From Amphiduros pacificus (Eukaryota; Annelida; Polychaeta; Phyllodocida; Hesionidae), in assembly GCA_949316495.1 (NCBI GenBank), contig OX439005.1, positions 3,195,001-3,259,000 of the forward strand: a stretch of 64,000 nt of DNA, in the 5' to 3' direction. Position 1 is the first letter of the stretch, and each line of letters begins with the position of its first letter. The notes beneath the pieces were generated by a model. The model was not told the origin of the DNA. It worked only from the letters and a program-made list of their open reading frames with translations, and searched no databases. This document shows, one piece after another, positions 36,359-49,665 of the stretch. Made by a program: the position numbers and the translations under genes.

Positions 36359-36484
36359 TACCGTATTTACGTTTTACCGTAAATACTCGAGTATAAGACT
36401 GCTCTCGTGTATAAGTCGACCCCCTAAACATTAACTAAGAGTTTTTGGAAAAAAACCTCGACTTATATACGAGTAAATACGGTA
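36359..36484. mobile_element. Second MITE of the TACCGTATTTACTCG family
   Basis: About 110-125 bp, beginning with a doubled left end (CCGTATTTACG then TACCGTAAATACTCGAGTAT) and closing with the inverted end GAGTAAATACGGTA. It shares the ATAAGTCGACCCCC interior with the copy at 34021. Confidence 0.75.
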
Positions 36485-36869
36485 CTTTGTCAAATGAGAG
36501 AAAATTGACATAGCTTGGGGATAGCGATGTTGTACAGTGTTTTACAGGGGAATGGCCGGAGCTATTTGGGCACGGTGCCTAGAGGACAGCTGGTACAGAC
36601 ATGGGCTCTATGCGGTGTCCTTGACAGCTGGGTGCAGGTCAATATAGACTGGGCACAGGCCCACAGTGTGTTGTCATCTCAGGATGTCGTCTGTCTTTTT
36701 CTCCGTTTCTCTCGCTCTCTCTCTCCTCATCTTGTGGTGATGGGGATAGTGTCTGCAGCCTCCGTAACTGATGTATATTTGATGAGGCCACGGCTATTGT
36801 ACATGCAGTGCAGCTACTCGCCAGGACTCTACACCAGATGGACATTCTCAGAGCAGGACCTTGTAGACG
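36485..36869. other. Intron sequence, nothing recognised
   Basis: An open frame of 127 codons covers this part but has no recognisable family motif and runs into a minisatellite. Confidence 0.4.
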
Positions 36870-37120
36870 TAGTGACCTCCCTACCCCTTGTATGTTAGGT
36901 GTGCATATTCTTGCAGTGACCTCCCTACCCCTGTATGTTAGGTGTGCATATTCTTGCAGTGACCTCCCTACCCCTGTATGTTAGGTGTACATATTCTTGC
37001 AGTGACCTCCCTACCTCTGTATCTTAGGTGTACATATTCTTGCAGTGACCTTCCTACCCCTGGCCCACCACCACTAGCCCACCACCACTCGCCCACCACC
37101 ACTAGCCCACCACCTTTACA
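36870..37120 (+). repeat. 43-bp array (four units) plus CCCACCACCACTAG repeat
   Basis: Four units of GTGACCTCCCTACCCC, TGTATGTTAGGTGTGC and ATATTCTTGCA, followed at about 37069 by four short units of CCCACCACCACTAG type. Confidence 0.9.
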
Positions 37121-40100
37121 CGGTCAGTCCAGCCTCACAGACCAGAAGCACGGCCTAATATTGCACTCGTGCTGCAGGGACCGTGCTCACTGTCAGATCT
37201 GGGAGCTAGAGGAGATGTAACCTCTCACAGACATGGCCATTTATTAATATTGAACATAGAAATATAACTGCCATATTATCCAACAGCAGGACTGCACATG
37301 TATTTTTTTATGACAAAAAATATGGAGGGGCTATTGTTATAATTCATGGTGGGGTACTGAGGCACTGACAGGGCCGGGTTTTGGCCAGTAGAGGTCACTG
37401 CAGACTGGGAAAAAAAAGAAAGAAAAAAGGCGGCAATTATTGTGAGAGGAGTGGGGTACGTTTGCAAGTACACACCTGTTGAATTGGCGGCAGTAAGGTG
37501 AGAAGATGGTCCAATTCAACAGGTGGAAGTGTGTGCGGTAATTGTTGTCATGCTGCTGCCCCGACAAGCACTTGGCGGCGGGTGAGCGTGTATTGTTGTC
37601 CTGCATGCATGCATTCCACCTTGACATACTCGTACAGGTGCAGAGGTAACCTCGGCCTGATACGCACACTTTGATTGGCTCCTCATTGTTGACATGCACC
37701 TTTTGTTGTCTTAACTACTTGATACACTGTGACACCTGGAGAAATTCGAATGTCAAATTTAAATAGGGCTATTTATATATATGTAACTCGTAAGTGCGGG
37801 TGGTTCGGCTGTGGTTTTATCTACGGTCATCTCGTAAGAGACTTGAGTTCTCATGGCATGTTCCGTTTAATAGTCGGTCGTGTTTTGGCCAGTTTTCTCA
37901 GACGAGAAGCTGCCTTGATTCTTGGTGATGGATGTGGGACGCTGAGACCCCCTCAAGACACAATAAAGACCTCAGATGTGACTCTGCTTTACACACCCTG
38001 GAGCCTTATGTGTTATGTCTCACCTGGCAAACTGGTCACCTCACCTGGACATTTTGTAAGCGCTCCATCGCCCGCCGGCGAGCTCTCTTGTTTGACAACA
38101 ATGTTTTGGCGGGAAGAACAGCGTTCCAGTATCGACGGGAGAGTCTTGAGATACTTGGGTACCAGGCGATGACAGCTGAAACTCATGTACCCTACGAGAA
38201 ATAAAAAGCTGAAACAGACTGCTCTAAAGATTAAAGTTCTTCGAAGATTATGTTGAAGTTTGGTTAAATATGTATGTAATGTCTGGTTTGGTTATTTGTC
38301 TACAGTAATTGAGAAGTAAGAAGGCAGATATTTTCTGTGTGGGAGACGAGGCTATCGTTGGTGTCAGTAAGTAGTTTGGGACAGGCGCTCGCAAAAATGG
38401 CCCTCTCCTGCTCAGCGCCATCAGACCACTAATGCAATGATGGGAGGTCATTAGAGCGGGGCCCTGAACATGGCTCATCCGAGAATATCACTGCAAAGGT
38501 CTTAATGAAACGTGGAGCGGGCAGATAGATGGGGAGATAGGGGTGGCAAATTGCTACGAGCTGCTGCCACTAATGGCCAATATAGGTGAGACGACACATC
38601 AGCGTGTAGTAAAAAGACACACATCTTCTATATACTGTATTGGCCTGCACTTGTCTTTGGAAGTGCTAATGAGTTCTGTTTTGCGTGGCAGCTCTCTCTC
38701 TCTATCTCTCTCTATGTCTCGATATGTATATGTACACCTTAGTAGCTTGTCCTAGGTGAATTTTGTCACAGGTAAATAGAATACACAATCTTGAGGCATT
38801 TGTTTTTTTAAAAAAATGAATGAGAAAAAAATTGCCATGATGAGGAATGTGAAAATGAGTGATCGCAGTGCCGTATGTTTGGCTTGCTGTGGCAGAGTCT
38901 GGGTGATGTTTTATTCATGCAGTTTGCGAGCCCCAGATAGGTAGATATTTGGTGCAGAGATGTGTAGTGGTTTTGGCCATGTCGTCCCAGTGGCCTAGCA
39001 TTCCTGGTGCCTTACTGTTTACACCAACATCATCTTTACATGTTCATCCCACATTTTTTTTAACAGCAGTGTTTTCCCGAATATATTTATTATTACCATT
39101 CACAACTTCTTATCAAGTTGGAGTAATGTGTTATCTGAAATTTAGAGCACTAGACATTGATAATTATGATACTTTTTTTACTGGCTCTGAACTTTAAGTG
39201 TTACAATTCTAGTGCAATATTTTGAAAGCGGGAAAACCCTGCAGGGTAAAAGGAATCAGGGGTGGGAAAGTCAGATGGATATGGGTCACACCTCTGTGCT
39301 CAACACAAACTCTGCCATGTGACAGATACTAAGGTTACACCCTAACACCACAAACTACGAAACAGGGTCAGTGTGACACGTTCCCTCGTACAGGACCAGC
39401 ATGCTTCAGAATTCTCCATCCTGTTGACCTAGATTCTCAGGGGCGGGGTCAGAAGTCGGCAATGCCCTGTTTAGACCTCAGATGTCTGTGATGCGCCCAT
39501 AGTTTACATTTCACCCGCCCCCTGCCCCAGCTGGCTCAAGCCAAAGCCACAGCTTTGAAACCCAGGGTCAACCCCAACCATGACCTAGGTCACAGTTCAA
39601 CCCCCGACTCGCTATAGTAAAAAGTTTGTATTTTGTCCCCGATACAGCCAGTACAAAGTAGTACATTTATCAGATGCCGTATCCCTGATATCCGCTTGTT
39701 GGCAGATTTTATTACAATAAGAGCCTGTGTTTGTCAGCATACAAGGCAAATAGTTTTTGATAGCGCTCGACCAATTTATTTCTTGTTTGTTGGAGGTATT
39801 TTCAAATGTTGACTATCCCAGAGAATATATCTTGATTACAAAGTTGTCAGAAGTCGTTGACAAAAAGTGGTATCCAGGCATTGTTGACGCACAGGATGAA
39901 CAGTAGCCGATATGTGCTAATGGTACAAGTTTGCTTATCATTATGCAACATTCTCCATTCACACTAAATTGGCGATGTAAATGGTACGTGTTTGAACATA
40001 GGTTTAAGTCATGTTGAAAACAAATACTTGAGAGTAAAGTTTTCTGTGTCAGACATAAAGAAACCCCCTCACATTCTTACTTGACGGCAAGTTTGATCTC

Positions 40101-40855
40101 TGCCAAAGGTTTAGTACAACAACGCTGAAAATAACACTTGAAAGTGTAGCTTTTTTCAAGAGGTTTTGTCTTGCAAGAGCTTGTTCGATTTTAAATGAAC
40201 ATCTTTGTGGTATGAATATTTCGAAATCTGCATAGTGTATTTCGAAATTTGTTATATTGTCACATTCATAAGATTAATTGTCCTGTCATGATAAATTAAC
40301 CATTAAAAAGAAAATTGCTTGAAATTTATGGCTATTTATTTCAACGAGTGGTTTTAGCCATGTGTCGTCATGGTTAGATAGACTTGTCTGCACACAGTTA
40401 AGTCATAATGACAAGCTATTGCGGGGAAGTGAACTTGAACCACAAGGTTATTTAGTACTCCAGGTGGAAAACTTGGAGAAAAAAATGCACACACCAGCTT
40501 CATGAATATTCAGTGATTAGTAGTTGAGTTGTCCGTTCATCCATGATGTCATACCCAGCTGCAACTGACCATAAATACTCATTTGTATTTAAATTGGTAG
40601 CAATTCCGATCACATCCAGTGATTAGCGAATGTGAAAGACACTGGCAGCTCCAGACGAGGCAAGCGAGGTCATTTTTCTTTCCTGCGCACTCCTCCAGTG
40701 GGGCACTGATCTGGGAGTTTCCCGCTATTTTCATTGATGATTGCTGTCACCGAGAATGGTGGGAAAGCTGGGTGAGAACCTGTGGTGGTCCTTGAGGCCG
40801 GGCCTCCGGGTTCAAACCAGGGCCTCTTGAAAATAAGCCAACAGTACCCGAGTTG
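37121..40855 (+). other. SAMD4 intron, no gene recognised
   Basis: 3.7 kb with scattered open frames up to 147 codons, none with family motifs or paired splice sites that suggest an exon. Only short TCTC runs near 38690 stand out. Confidence 0.4.
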
Positions 40856-41290
40856 TAACTTGTGAGAAATGAAAACAATAAATGTGTAAAGCCATTTTGT
40901 ATAAAGTAAAGATTGATATTTCAGTACATGAACGTGTAAAGTCATTTTCTCTCAACCAAAGACTAGTATTACATTTTATGAACATGTTATTTTGTGTTCG
41001 AAGAATTCTTTGATTTAACGTTGGTGTTGAGACATATTTTCCCCTCGGTAAATGCGCTGGAGGTGGAAGGATGACCCGCCAGTGGCAGACACCCCTGTAA
41101 CTTGTGAGAAATGAAAATATTGAACGTGTAAAGCCAATCTCTGCAAAGTAAAAAGTAGTATTACAGTGTATGAACATGTTACTTAGTGATAGAAGATTGT
41201 TTTCATTAAAGGTTAGTGTAAAGACATAATTTGCCCTCGGTAGAAGCACTGGATGGGGAAGGGTGACCCGTAGCTCCCCCTGGGGGCTGT
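40856..41290 (+). repeat. Diverged duplication, about 242-bp spacing
   Basis: TAACTTGTGAGAAATGAAAA occurs at 40856 and 41098. Each is followed by GTGTAAAG, TAGTATTACA, TATGAACATGTTA and a CCCTCGGTA segment. Copy 1 contains an extra internal sub-copy. It also yields a long minus-strand open frame, which is not a gene. Confidence 0.7.
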
Positions 41291-41486
41291 GAGGTCCACT
41301 GGTCATGCATGCAGGCATTCAGCTGCCACATAATCACAATGAGGTTTTGATGATGGGCAGCCAATAAAGTGACAGATAAGCTTAATGTTGCATTTCCTGT
41401 AGTGTCCCCCCTTGTGATGTTTGATACTAAATGATTCATTTCCTGCGAGTGACCACCCCGTCCCTTGCTCACAGTGTTCAGTGGGT

Positions 41487-41708
41487 TTGTGGTCTGGGTG
41501 TCTTGTCGGCCTGGGTGTCGTGTCGGCCTGGGTGTCATGTCGGCCTGGGTGTCATGTCGGCCTGGGTGTCATGTCGGCCTGGGTGTCATGTCGGCCTGGG
41601 TGTCTTGTCGGCCTGGGTGTCATGTCGGCCGGGGTGTCATGTCGGCCGGGGTGTCGTGTCAGCCTGGGTGTCATGTCAGCCTGGGTGTCGATGACGGCAT
41701 GGGTGTCA
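41487..41708 (+). repeat. 17-bp minisatellite
   Basis: About 13 units of GGCCTGGGTGTCATGTC with T/G/A variants. It is open in all three forward frames (repeats rich in V, S, W, G), so those frames are artefacts. Confidence 0.95.
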
Positions 41709-43690
41709 TGTGGAGCTCTGTGTTAACCTGTGGGCAATATAATACCTGCCTGATATACCAATCCTCACCCACCACGCTCCCTGCAGCATGTATATACATC
41801 ACAGAGATGCAGAGATTAAGGTTCTGCAGGGGGAGAGTGCAGCACGTGATTAACTGACCACCCACAGGTGAAGGTCTCCTACACATCCTGCATACCTCAC
41901 TACGCTACCCCACCCGTCCAGGCTGCTGACCACCACCTTGTGCTGCCCCCTAGTGGGACAGGGCACCTCCAGTTGGTTCCTGTTGTCGCCATACTTCATC
42001 AGACGTCCAGTCTCTCCATGCACACAGCTGCCACACACCTGAACCTCAGCCAGATTCCTGTCAACTTTACCCATTTATTAAAATATGACGGTGATAGATT
42101 GTAAATGATAGCCATCTGATTGAGTTAGGGTGGAAAATAGACCAAACATTTCATCTCAAAGTCTCTAAACAAGGTCACAACATGTTGATGGTTTTATTGG
42201 GGTTATTACTTTACATTTGTACATAATAAGCTTGTCTGGAAAATGTTTAGACGAAAATGTTATGTCTGTATGAAGATGATACCCTAGAGTCGTATAAAAG
42301 ATGGCCTGGTCCCAGGGGTGCAGGGGCCCAGGGGTTGACAAAGTTGTCATCTTGTGCACCCATCTGTGCTTGAACCCATTTCCTGTGGGGCTGCTTCACA
42401 GACACCTGGTAAACTGTCATCATCTTTTGTCACTTCAGTGTGAGGATCTACGCCGAGAGATGAAATGAGAAAAGATTTGCTATTAAATATAGGCTTTATT
42501 TGGTTGTTGAATCTGCTTATTCAAGTTGTTGGTTTCTATGGAAACGATTGTTTGATTGTGCATATAGCCTGGGTTGAGAGATATAGCAATGAAATGCAGG
42601 ATCTCTAGGCTATCTATCATGTTTTACCCTAAGAATAATGGGTAAATGTTATTATCACTGAGCTGAGAGGGAGCTTTTTTGGCTGACACCATCTCTCCCT
42701 CACAAATATATGCTTCACAAATGAAATGATTCCCTTGACCTTTTGGTGACCTTTGAAAAATTGGAGCCACTTTGAGCAAGTGGAGGTCAGACTTTGATTA
42801 ACTTGACGAAGGGGGCTGTTGTTATGTAAATTACTCTGTCATTCTCACCACCACACCTTGCTCGATTGTTGGGCAATCCAAGACGGACAATTTCAGAACT
42901 CATTAGAGGCTGTCTGCTCTGGCTTTCCATGTCCAGTGGGACTGAGGTTTGGGTGCGGGGTAATTACGTAATCGTTGGCGGAGTCCCTGCACCCTGGGCG
43001 GTATAATGCTGATAACTTATTCTGATCACTATCATGCTGTGAACTGCTGATAAGTCGGCCTTTAAATATGATACTTTGTATGCACAGGACTTTTGGGGGG
43101 AAACGGGAGACATATGGTAGTCATATTTATGCAAATATGATTATCAGCGTATATCAGTGGTGGGTCAATGAACGCTTGTACTGTTCAAGGTCTCCGGAGA
43201 GTGGATGAAAGGGCATGAAAGGGTCCCTCGCAGCCAGCTGAAATTACACGCAAACTTTGAAAGTGATACTCCGAGATATACAGCACACATGCCCCCCCTG
43301 GTGGCCACTGCTTGTATCGGGTAGGTCAACTCTACCACACAGATGACCACATGTTTGTTTTGTAGTAAATACTTCATTTATATCAAGATCTGTTTATTTT
43401 TGGGCTTTTGAAAGAGGTGTTTCTGAATGCATCTCGGTTGTCTGGGAATGTTTGTTTGCAAATCTCCATGTGTCTTCAATGAACATTTTAAACAAAACTG
43501 CTGCACGTTTTTTTTTCTATCCCATTTGCAAGTAAGATTTGGTGCTCATTAAAAGTTCACAAGAAAGTTTAACCACAGATCTGGTCTGCATTCTAATTTC
43601 CAATTTTGCTCTTAATTGATGATGTAAATTGGATGAATTCCTTTCATTCCACGCGAAGCAGGATTATGCTTTGTAAGCTGCAAGACAGGA
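41709..43690 (+). other. SAMD4 intron, no gene recognised
   Basis: Nothing supportable. The part around 42940-43040 is less AT-rich and free of repeats, so it could be conserved non-coding sequence, but this cannot be judged from one genome. Confidence 0.35.
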
Positions 43691-43705
43691 CAAGTTTGGC
43701 GGGAA

Positions 43706-43765
43706 AGTAGTCCACAAATCGTGGAGAAGTAGTCCACAAATCGTGGAGAAGTAGTCCACAAGCGG
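43706..43765 (+). repeat. 22-bp repeat, about three units
   Basis: Tandem copies of GTAGTCCACAAATCGTGGAG; each contains the small inverted repeat CCACAAATCGTGG. Confidence 0.85.
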
Positions 43766-45740
43766 CGATGTCATCTCTCGCACAGGAATGGCAGGGTGAC
43801 AGGCACGGCCCAACGACAACACATTAATCACTATGTCCCATATATCATGCTTGCGGTCAGTCTGCACTGACCACCTATCATGGTAATTAAAGAGGCCATG
43901 TTAATGGTCACAATGTTTATTTGAAACTTGGCAGGGAGTCCGTGTGCATTAATATATCAGAATATAGCACAGAGTTAGTCCACTGGGGTTGGGGCTGGGG
44001 GATATTTATGTCTTCTCTGGAATTTACTTAATGCTTGGGGAAATTTTTTGGCAAAAGAAATGAATTTGCTTATTGCTTGGAATGACGAACATATTTTTCT
44101 CTACCAACACTAACTTTTTTCTCTAGACCATGTTAGACCATGTATAGTTTAAACCTTGGGTAGGTATTTTTCAAATACTACAATTTTAGTGGGTACGGCC
44201 CCCCCCCCCCAAAAAAAAATAAAAACGTGCTAATAACGTGCTTTCGAGATAAGTTAAGTTTGGACTTGTTGCTGGTATTTGAGTTGACTTCACTGAAGTG
44301 TAAAGGGTGTTTATTATACAGATATATCAACTGAGGAGCGTAGAATGGATTAATCGGGGACACTGTCAATGAATGCAGTCTGTGTGAGATCTTGCGATTG
44401 CACATTTGCAAGCCACAATGACATGGTTAAGTGTGAAGTTTGCTGTTTGCTCGAGAGATTTCCAGACTTTAGCCACAGTTGCTAATCAACTCGTGACCTT
44501 CTTTACACATTGAATCAAGATTACCGTTCTAATTTTATAATTTGTGTCAATATTTTTGTGAATAATAAGCAGAAAATTTCTGAACGATCCTGTTAATAAA
44601 AAAAATGATCTGTTCTAATAGAAGTGGAGATTTTTGGGGGATTTATTTGGGATGGTCAGCACAGGGCTTGACATTAATTCTAATCTGCTGGCCCAGATTA
44701 CACACAAACTTTGATGCCCAGAAGGGTTTTTTAGCATCTGGGACAGTAGGTTTAATATTCTTCTGGCCCAGATTTTTTAAAAATATGGACAAAATCATGT
44801 GTCACTGTTTTATATTGTGGGCCAGTAGTTTACAACAAAATGGCTAGTGAATTTGAGGGCAGTCAACCTTTTTTGGGGGGCAAGTGACCCAAATTCCTGA
44901 ATGTCAAACCCTGGAGCAGATGTCGTAGGGATCATTTAAAAAGCATGGGTCAGTCTAGTGCACAGATGCCACCTGAGTGAAACAATAACAATGGTCTGAC
45001 CAATTCTGTTGCCATGACAACTGAAGGCATCAATTTCACCGAACAGAAATGTGTACATCCCATGCCAATACCAAAGTGCAGGCAAATTATGGCATCTGAC
45101 TGCTGGCAAGCGGGGAGGTATCATTCACAGATCTGAACACTGTGATCTCTTCATACACACAGATTCAGGAGGGAAAATATGTAGTTACAGTCTGCTGTTA
45201 TATAACGCAGGGGGCCAGGGGTCCCGAATTTGGGATCATTGACGGGGCTGGTACTGTTATTTGGCGGCAATAGTACATTGTTCGGTTTGCATATACACCT
45301 CGTCTGGGTGGTCAATGACTTGATAAGTCACACCATAGTTTCTTACTCCTTAAATGCGTTAAAAAAATCAACGTGTGTGATGAATGCTATGGCTAGGATC
45401 TTGACAGACTGATGACCAGTTTGGGTGGATCTTTCTCCGAGACTCAGAGATTAAGTTGGATAAACACTGCAGTCGCCCAGTAATTCGTGGCAATCTAAAA
45501 CTAATATTTCATGCTCAGATTATGTAGGATTCGATGTATGTCAAGATGTGAGTCATCACTGATGTGCTGAAAAATAATCAAGTCATTCTTTATTATAAAA
45601 ACAAATGCAGCAAGCATACATTGACCTCGGAGCGCCGGGGGCAAGACATAACGTCAGGCAAATTACCACAGTCTTGCCTCATTTAATGTTAATTCTCTAT
45701 TTCGTGTCGGAAAATCATGGTCTCAATTTGGAGAAAATTT
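43766..45740 (+). other. SAMD4 intron, no gene recognised
   Basis: It contains a poly(C)-poly(A) tract near 44200-44220. Nothing else noticed. Confidence 0.35.
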
Positions 45741-45744
45741 TCAT

Positions 45745-45988
45745 GGGCCAGAAAAAAGTTTGTTTTAAATTCCCTGAGCAAACCCGACCTACCCTAGTTC
45801 AAACTAGCAACCCTTGGGAAAAAGAAATAGTTTTGCAATTATCTTCTGTATATATATCTCAGTTCTAGATATATTTGATCACATTTTGATTAATTTTAAC
45901 AAAAATGAAGAAAAACCCAAATAAAATCTACCTCCTTTCTTATTTGATCAGAAACAATGTTTTTATATTTTGGCCTTAGCAGGACACC
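45745..45988 (+). mobile_element. Interspersed repeat family, copy 1
   Basis: It shares an ordered set of words with 53645-53905 and, inverted, with 52296-52480: a GGCC-A-rich start, AGTTTGTTT or GCTTGTTTC, a CCTACCCTAGTTCAAAC block, ATATATTTGATCAC, TTTTAACAAAAA and a TTGGCCTT end. It has no coding capacity. The GGCC words at both ends suggest short inverted termini. Confidence 0.55.
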
Positions 45989-45989
45989 C

Positions 45990-46700
45990 CTGGTTTGGTA
46001 TTGGTCATGTGGAGTGTGGGGTATTTACCCTGATGGCCTGAGGGGTGTGAGGCTGGGGGAGGAGGGGTAAGACATTCCTGTGGTTAACCTCCACACTGGG
46101 CACTCACCCACAACTCCCACCATCTGCCCATCACTATCAACTACTTATAACATATACGTTTCACTTCATTACATATTTACATATATAATATACAGCTTTT
46201 CTGTTAACGATAAGAATCACTTTGAAATCTGTCTCGATTAAATGTGATTTTGAGTATATATGTATGAGTGAGTTTATCAGCTGTTTTTGTAGTAGCGTTT
46301 TGAGTTGACGGACAGAAGCTGAATAATGAAGGTTGTATTTGCATAGTGCACTTATGAAGGACATAATACTCTGGGCTGGTTATGTGGTAGATTATAGCAA
46401 TTACAGGCCGTATATTTGTATATATATCGACCAGACGAGGCACAGTGGTCAATAGGCTGCTGATAAAAGTCCTGTTGGATCACGGGCACATGAATTGATT
46501 ACACTATTAAAGCTATATATAGAAGCACAAATATTTTCATTCGGGATTTCAGCTAAACTTCTTCTTATCAAATTCAAATGAAAAAAATATCTGTTTATAT
46601 AAACATGGAATAATGCTCAGAATTTGTTTAACAAGAATTTTATTGTTTTATCAGGCAGAATGATATTTTGCCTTTTCCACCTTTTCATGTCTGGGTATTA
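45990..46700 (+). other. SAMD4 intron, no gene recognised
   Basis: Unremarkable AT-rich DNA leading into the next array. Confidence 0.35.
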
Positions 46701-46704
46701 AATA

Positions 46705-47055
46705 GAGAGGTTGTTGATAAGAGGTTCTGATAGGGACAAATGATATGATATGTGAAGATGAGAGGTTCTGAAAGGGACAAATTATATGATATGTGTAGAT
46801 GAGAGGCTCTGATAGGGACAAATGATATATGTGTAGATGAGAGGTTCTGATAGGGACAAATGATATGATATGTGTAGATGAGAGGTTCTGAAAGGGACAA
46901 ATGATATGATATGTGTAGATGAGAGGCTCTGATAGGGACAAATGATATGATATGTGCAGATGAGAGGTTCTGATAGGGACAAATGATATGATATGTGTAG
47001 ATGAGAGGTTCTGAAAGTGTGGAGATAAGAGGTTCTGAAAGGGGCAAATAATATG
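46705..47055 (+). repeat. 41-bp minisatellite
   Basis: About eight units of GAGAGGTTCTGATAGGGACA followed by AATGATATGATATGTGTAGAT, with deletions of TATGA in some. Three overlapping minus-strand open frames (repeats of PLIYTYHIICP type) come from this array. Confidence 0.95.
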
Positions 47056-47059
47056 ATGT

Positions 47060-49455
47060 GTTTAGACTCACAGGCTCCACAATTGCCATGTCCTCTTGGA
47101 CTGCCTGATGACATACACACGTGATGCCAACCCTCCATGCTGCATGAAGGGGAATCCTCTGGGGGAGAGTGCTTCTCACAACACCCACACTCCAGTTTGT
47201 ACCTAATTTACAGACAGAACCTCCTCACTGCCAAATGAAAAGAAATGTTATTTTCGTTAAAAATAGCCTGTGAGCAATCAGGGAGCAAGTGTAGTGGGTG
47301 TGGTTTGATTATATGGGAACGGTGTGGAGAGTGCCGTGGAGAGTGCTGTCCCAACAAGTCCTCAACTGCCTCACCACTGTCTTGGGTGTGTGTTTGGAAC
47401 TCATGCTAACAAAAAGCAGCAGGCTTCGTTCAAAGTATCTTTCAAAGGGATCTTGCGAAATTTCTGTAGATTTGTATAATATGAAAAGTGACATTTGGGT
47501 CTGTCAAAAGTTCAAAGAGTACAAACATTTTCTTCCATGGGAATGAATGTCTTAAGAGAAAGCTACTCATGGAAATCTAAATGTTTGGTGGGTGTGGTCT
47601 TGTGTACTCTTTCCTCTAGAGACATGCACACAGCCTGTGGAATACAGGACTCCGTCTTGCAGTGGGAGTGATTATTGCTAATCAGAAACCTCGGAAGAAA
47701 CGGCAACTCATTCACAGAAATAGACATTCCGGAATCTAGCACCACGCAAACATTTACTACAGTTTTCATGCCATGATATAGCATGTCATGCTATTTGGAG
47801 GTGAATAATGAGTGCTCCCTGAGCAGGCAGGATTAGTGCATGCTGTGTGGGTAGGGGTATGCTCCCTCCATACTCCTCTCAGCCTGGGCTCTCCATCTGA
47901 TGTGATGCGGTGTATTAATGCCATACATCCTGCCTGGTCAGGCCAGGTCGCTCTCGCCAGTCATTAAGCCCTCCCGACAACAATATATGGGCCTTTGTAT
48001 TAGCAGGATAGTCAAGTCATTAACCGGTGGTCACTGACCTTGTTGAATTCTTTTCGCTATTTTCATTCCACTTAATTTTGCCTGGAGAGAATCGAGTAAG
48101 TGAACATTTGAGGGAGCAGCAGGTATGTTGATATATCGACATGGGCCTGAATACCTTAGTGTTATGTCAGGTTATCCGTGTTCAGGTCAGATCGACCCTG
48201 TTTCGACCTTGTTTCGTCACAAGCTTGTGAGATCCCATAAAAACCGAGACCTGCCAGGACAATGCAGCATATACTTTATATGAGAATGATGGCCGACAAT
48301 CTGGTGACATTTCTGAGGTTGTGCCATGTTGTGTGCTGTGGCTATCTGGCGACGGTTAAATGTGCGAAAATATCAAACTGTGTGGGAGGATGAGAGGTGG
48401 CTGCAGATCATCCCTATGTGTCTTAAGCCTGTCCTGCAGCAACTTTGGTGGCATAGAAATATTACACCATTGATTGGTATTGAACAACTAAAATGTCACT
48501 GCACCATCTCAAGGTCTCGTGTGTTGTCTTTGATGTTGGCGGAGTTAAGAGGCTTGCGTAGAAATAAGTGAAATTGGCCTATTAAGCCACCCATGGTTGA
48601 ATCATACTGCAGGCGTTTATCTACTGGGCCGAAGTTCTCCCTGCATTTCTCTGAATCTTGTTAGAAAACATTTCTCTCCGTCAGTATCTTCTAACCAAAA
48701 CGAGTGTGATATATAACCATGATACTAGCTGATAACCATTTGCAGTATATTACTCTAGGGCCACAATTAATGTTGCTTTTCTTGGCACCATCTTCAGATA
48801 CCACAGACGATGTTTATCGAGTTTGTGAACTCTCTGTTAGCTTTGCAAAATTTAGTCAACTCGTGACAGAAATAAATGATTAAGAGTTATATATATATAA
48901 CATACAAATAGATACTTCTGGCATTTATAAACTCAAGTCGTGAAAGCAGGATTCTATAATTGTTCTGTAGCAATCATTGGACAGTGATGTAATTTGAGGT
49001 ATGTCAGATAGAGACAGTCTTAAGATGGACCGGTGCCAGAGATGATGTTACCGGTGTCTCAGAATGGGAGGGGTCAGTCGGTGTATTAAGCAGATCACAT
49101 GATCAACATCTTACATCATTCCACTACTTGGGTTTAAATAAAACCCTGATGAAGAAGAGCTACACAGAAATATCCCTTTTTGAGTGCTGTCTTGTAAGTT
49201 TGTATTGGTAAAATAGACTTTATTTTTAAAAAAAGGCAAGTTTTATGATGGTGAGAAATGATGTCATGTGTTAGTTGGGATGAGGATCCGGGGTTGGAGG
49301 CCGTCGGTCTGACATGGGATACTCTGCTACAAACATGAATGTATTGTTAGAGATCATCATTGACCCAAATACCAGGGGAATAACTTGATCCTTGGCCAGG
49401 GTTTGCCCTGGCTGCCAAATATATAGCAAGTGATGTGCAGATACGGCTACTTCTC
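47060..49455 (+). other. SAMD4 intron, no gene recognised
   Basis: 2.4 kb without repeats or recognisable exons. Confidence 0.35.
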
Positions 49456-49458
49456 TAG

Positions 49459-49665
49459 GTTACCTCCCCGTAGTTACTGCCCGTAGTTACTGCCTGGTTG
49501 TTACCTGCCCGTAGTTACTACCCGTAGTTACCTCCCCGTAGTTACTGCCTTGTAGTTACCTGCCCGTAGTTACTGCCTCGTAGATACTACCCGTAGTTAC
49601 CTACCCATAGTTACCTCCCCGTAGTTACTGCCTTGTAGTTACTACCCTGTAGTTACCTCTCACAG
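49459..49665 (+). repeat. CCCGTAGTTAC short-unit array
   Basis: About 15 irregular units of 12-15 bp built on CCCGTAGTTACTGC / CCCCGTAGTTACCT. Confidence 0.9.

Noticed and set aside
37729-38172. 147-codon plus-strand frame in the SAMD4 intron
   Set aside because: No family resemblance and no paired splice sites; length is within chance for this composition.
40812-41318. 168-codon minus-strand frame
   Set aside because: It arises from the diverged 242-bp duplication; its two halves repeat each other and no motif is recognisable.
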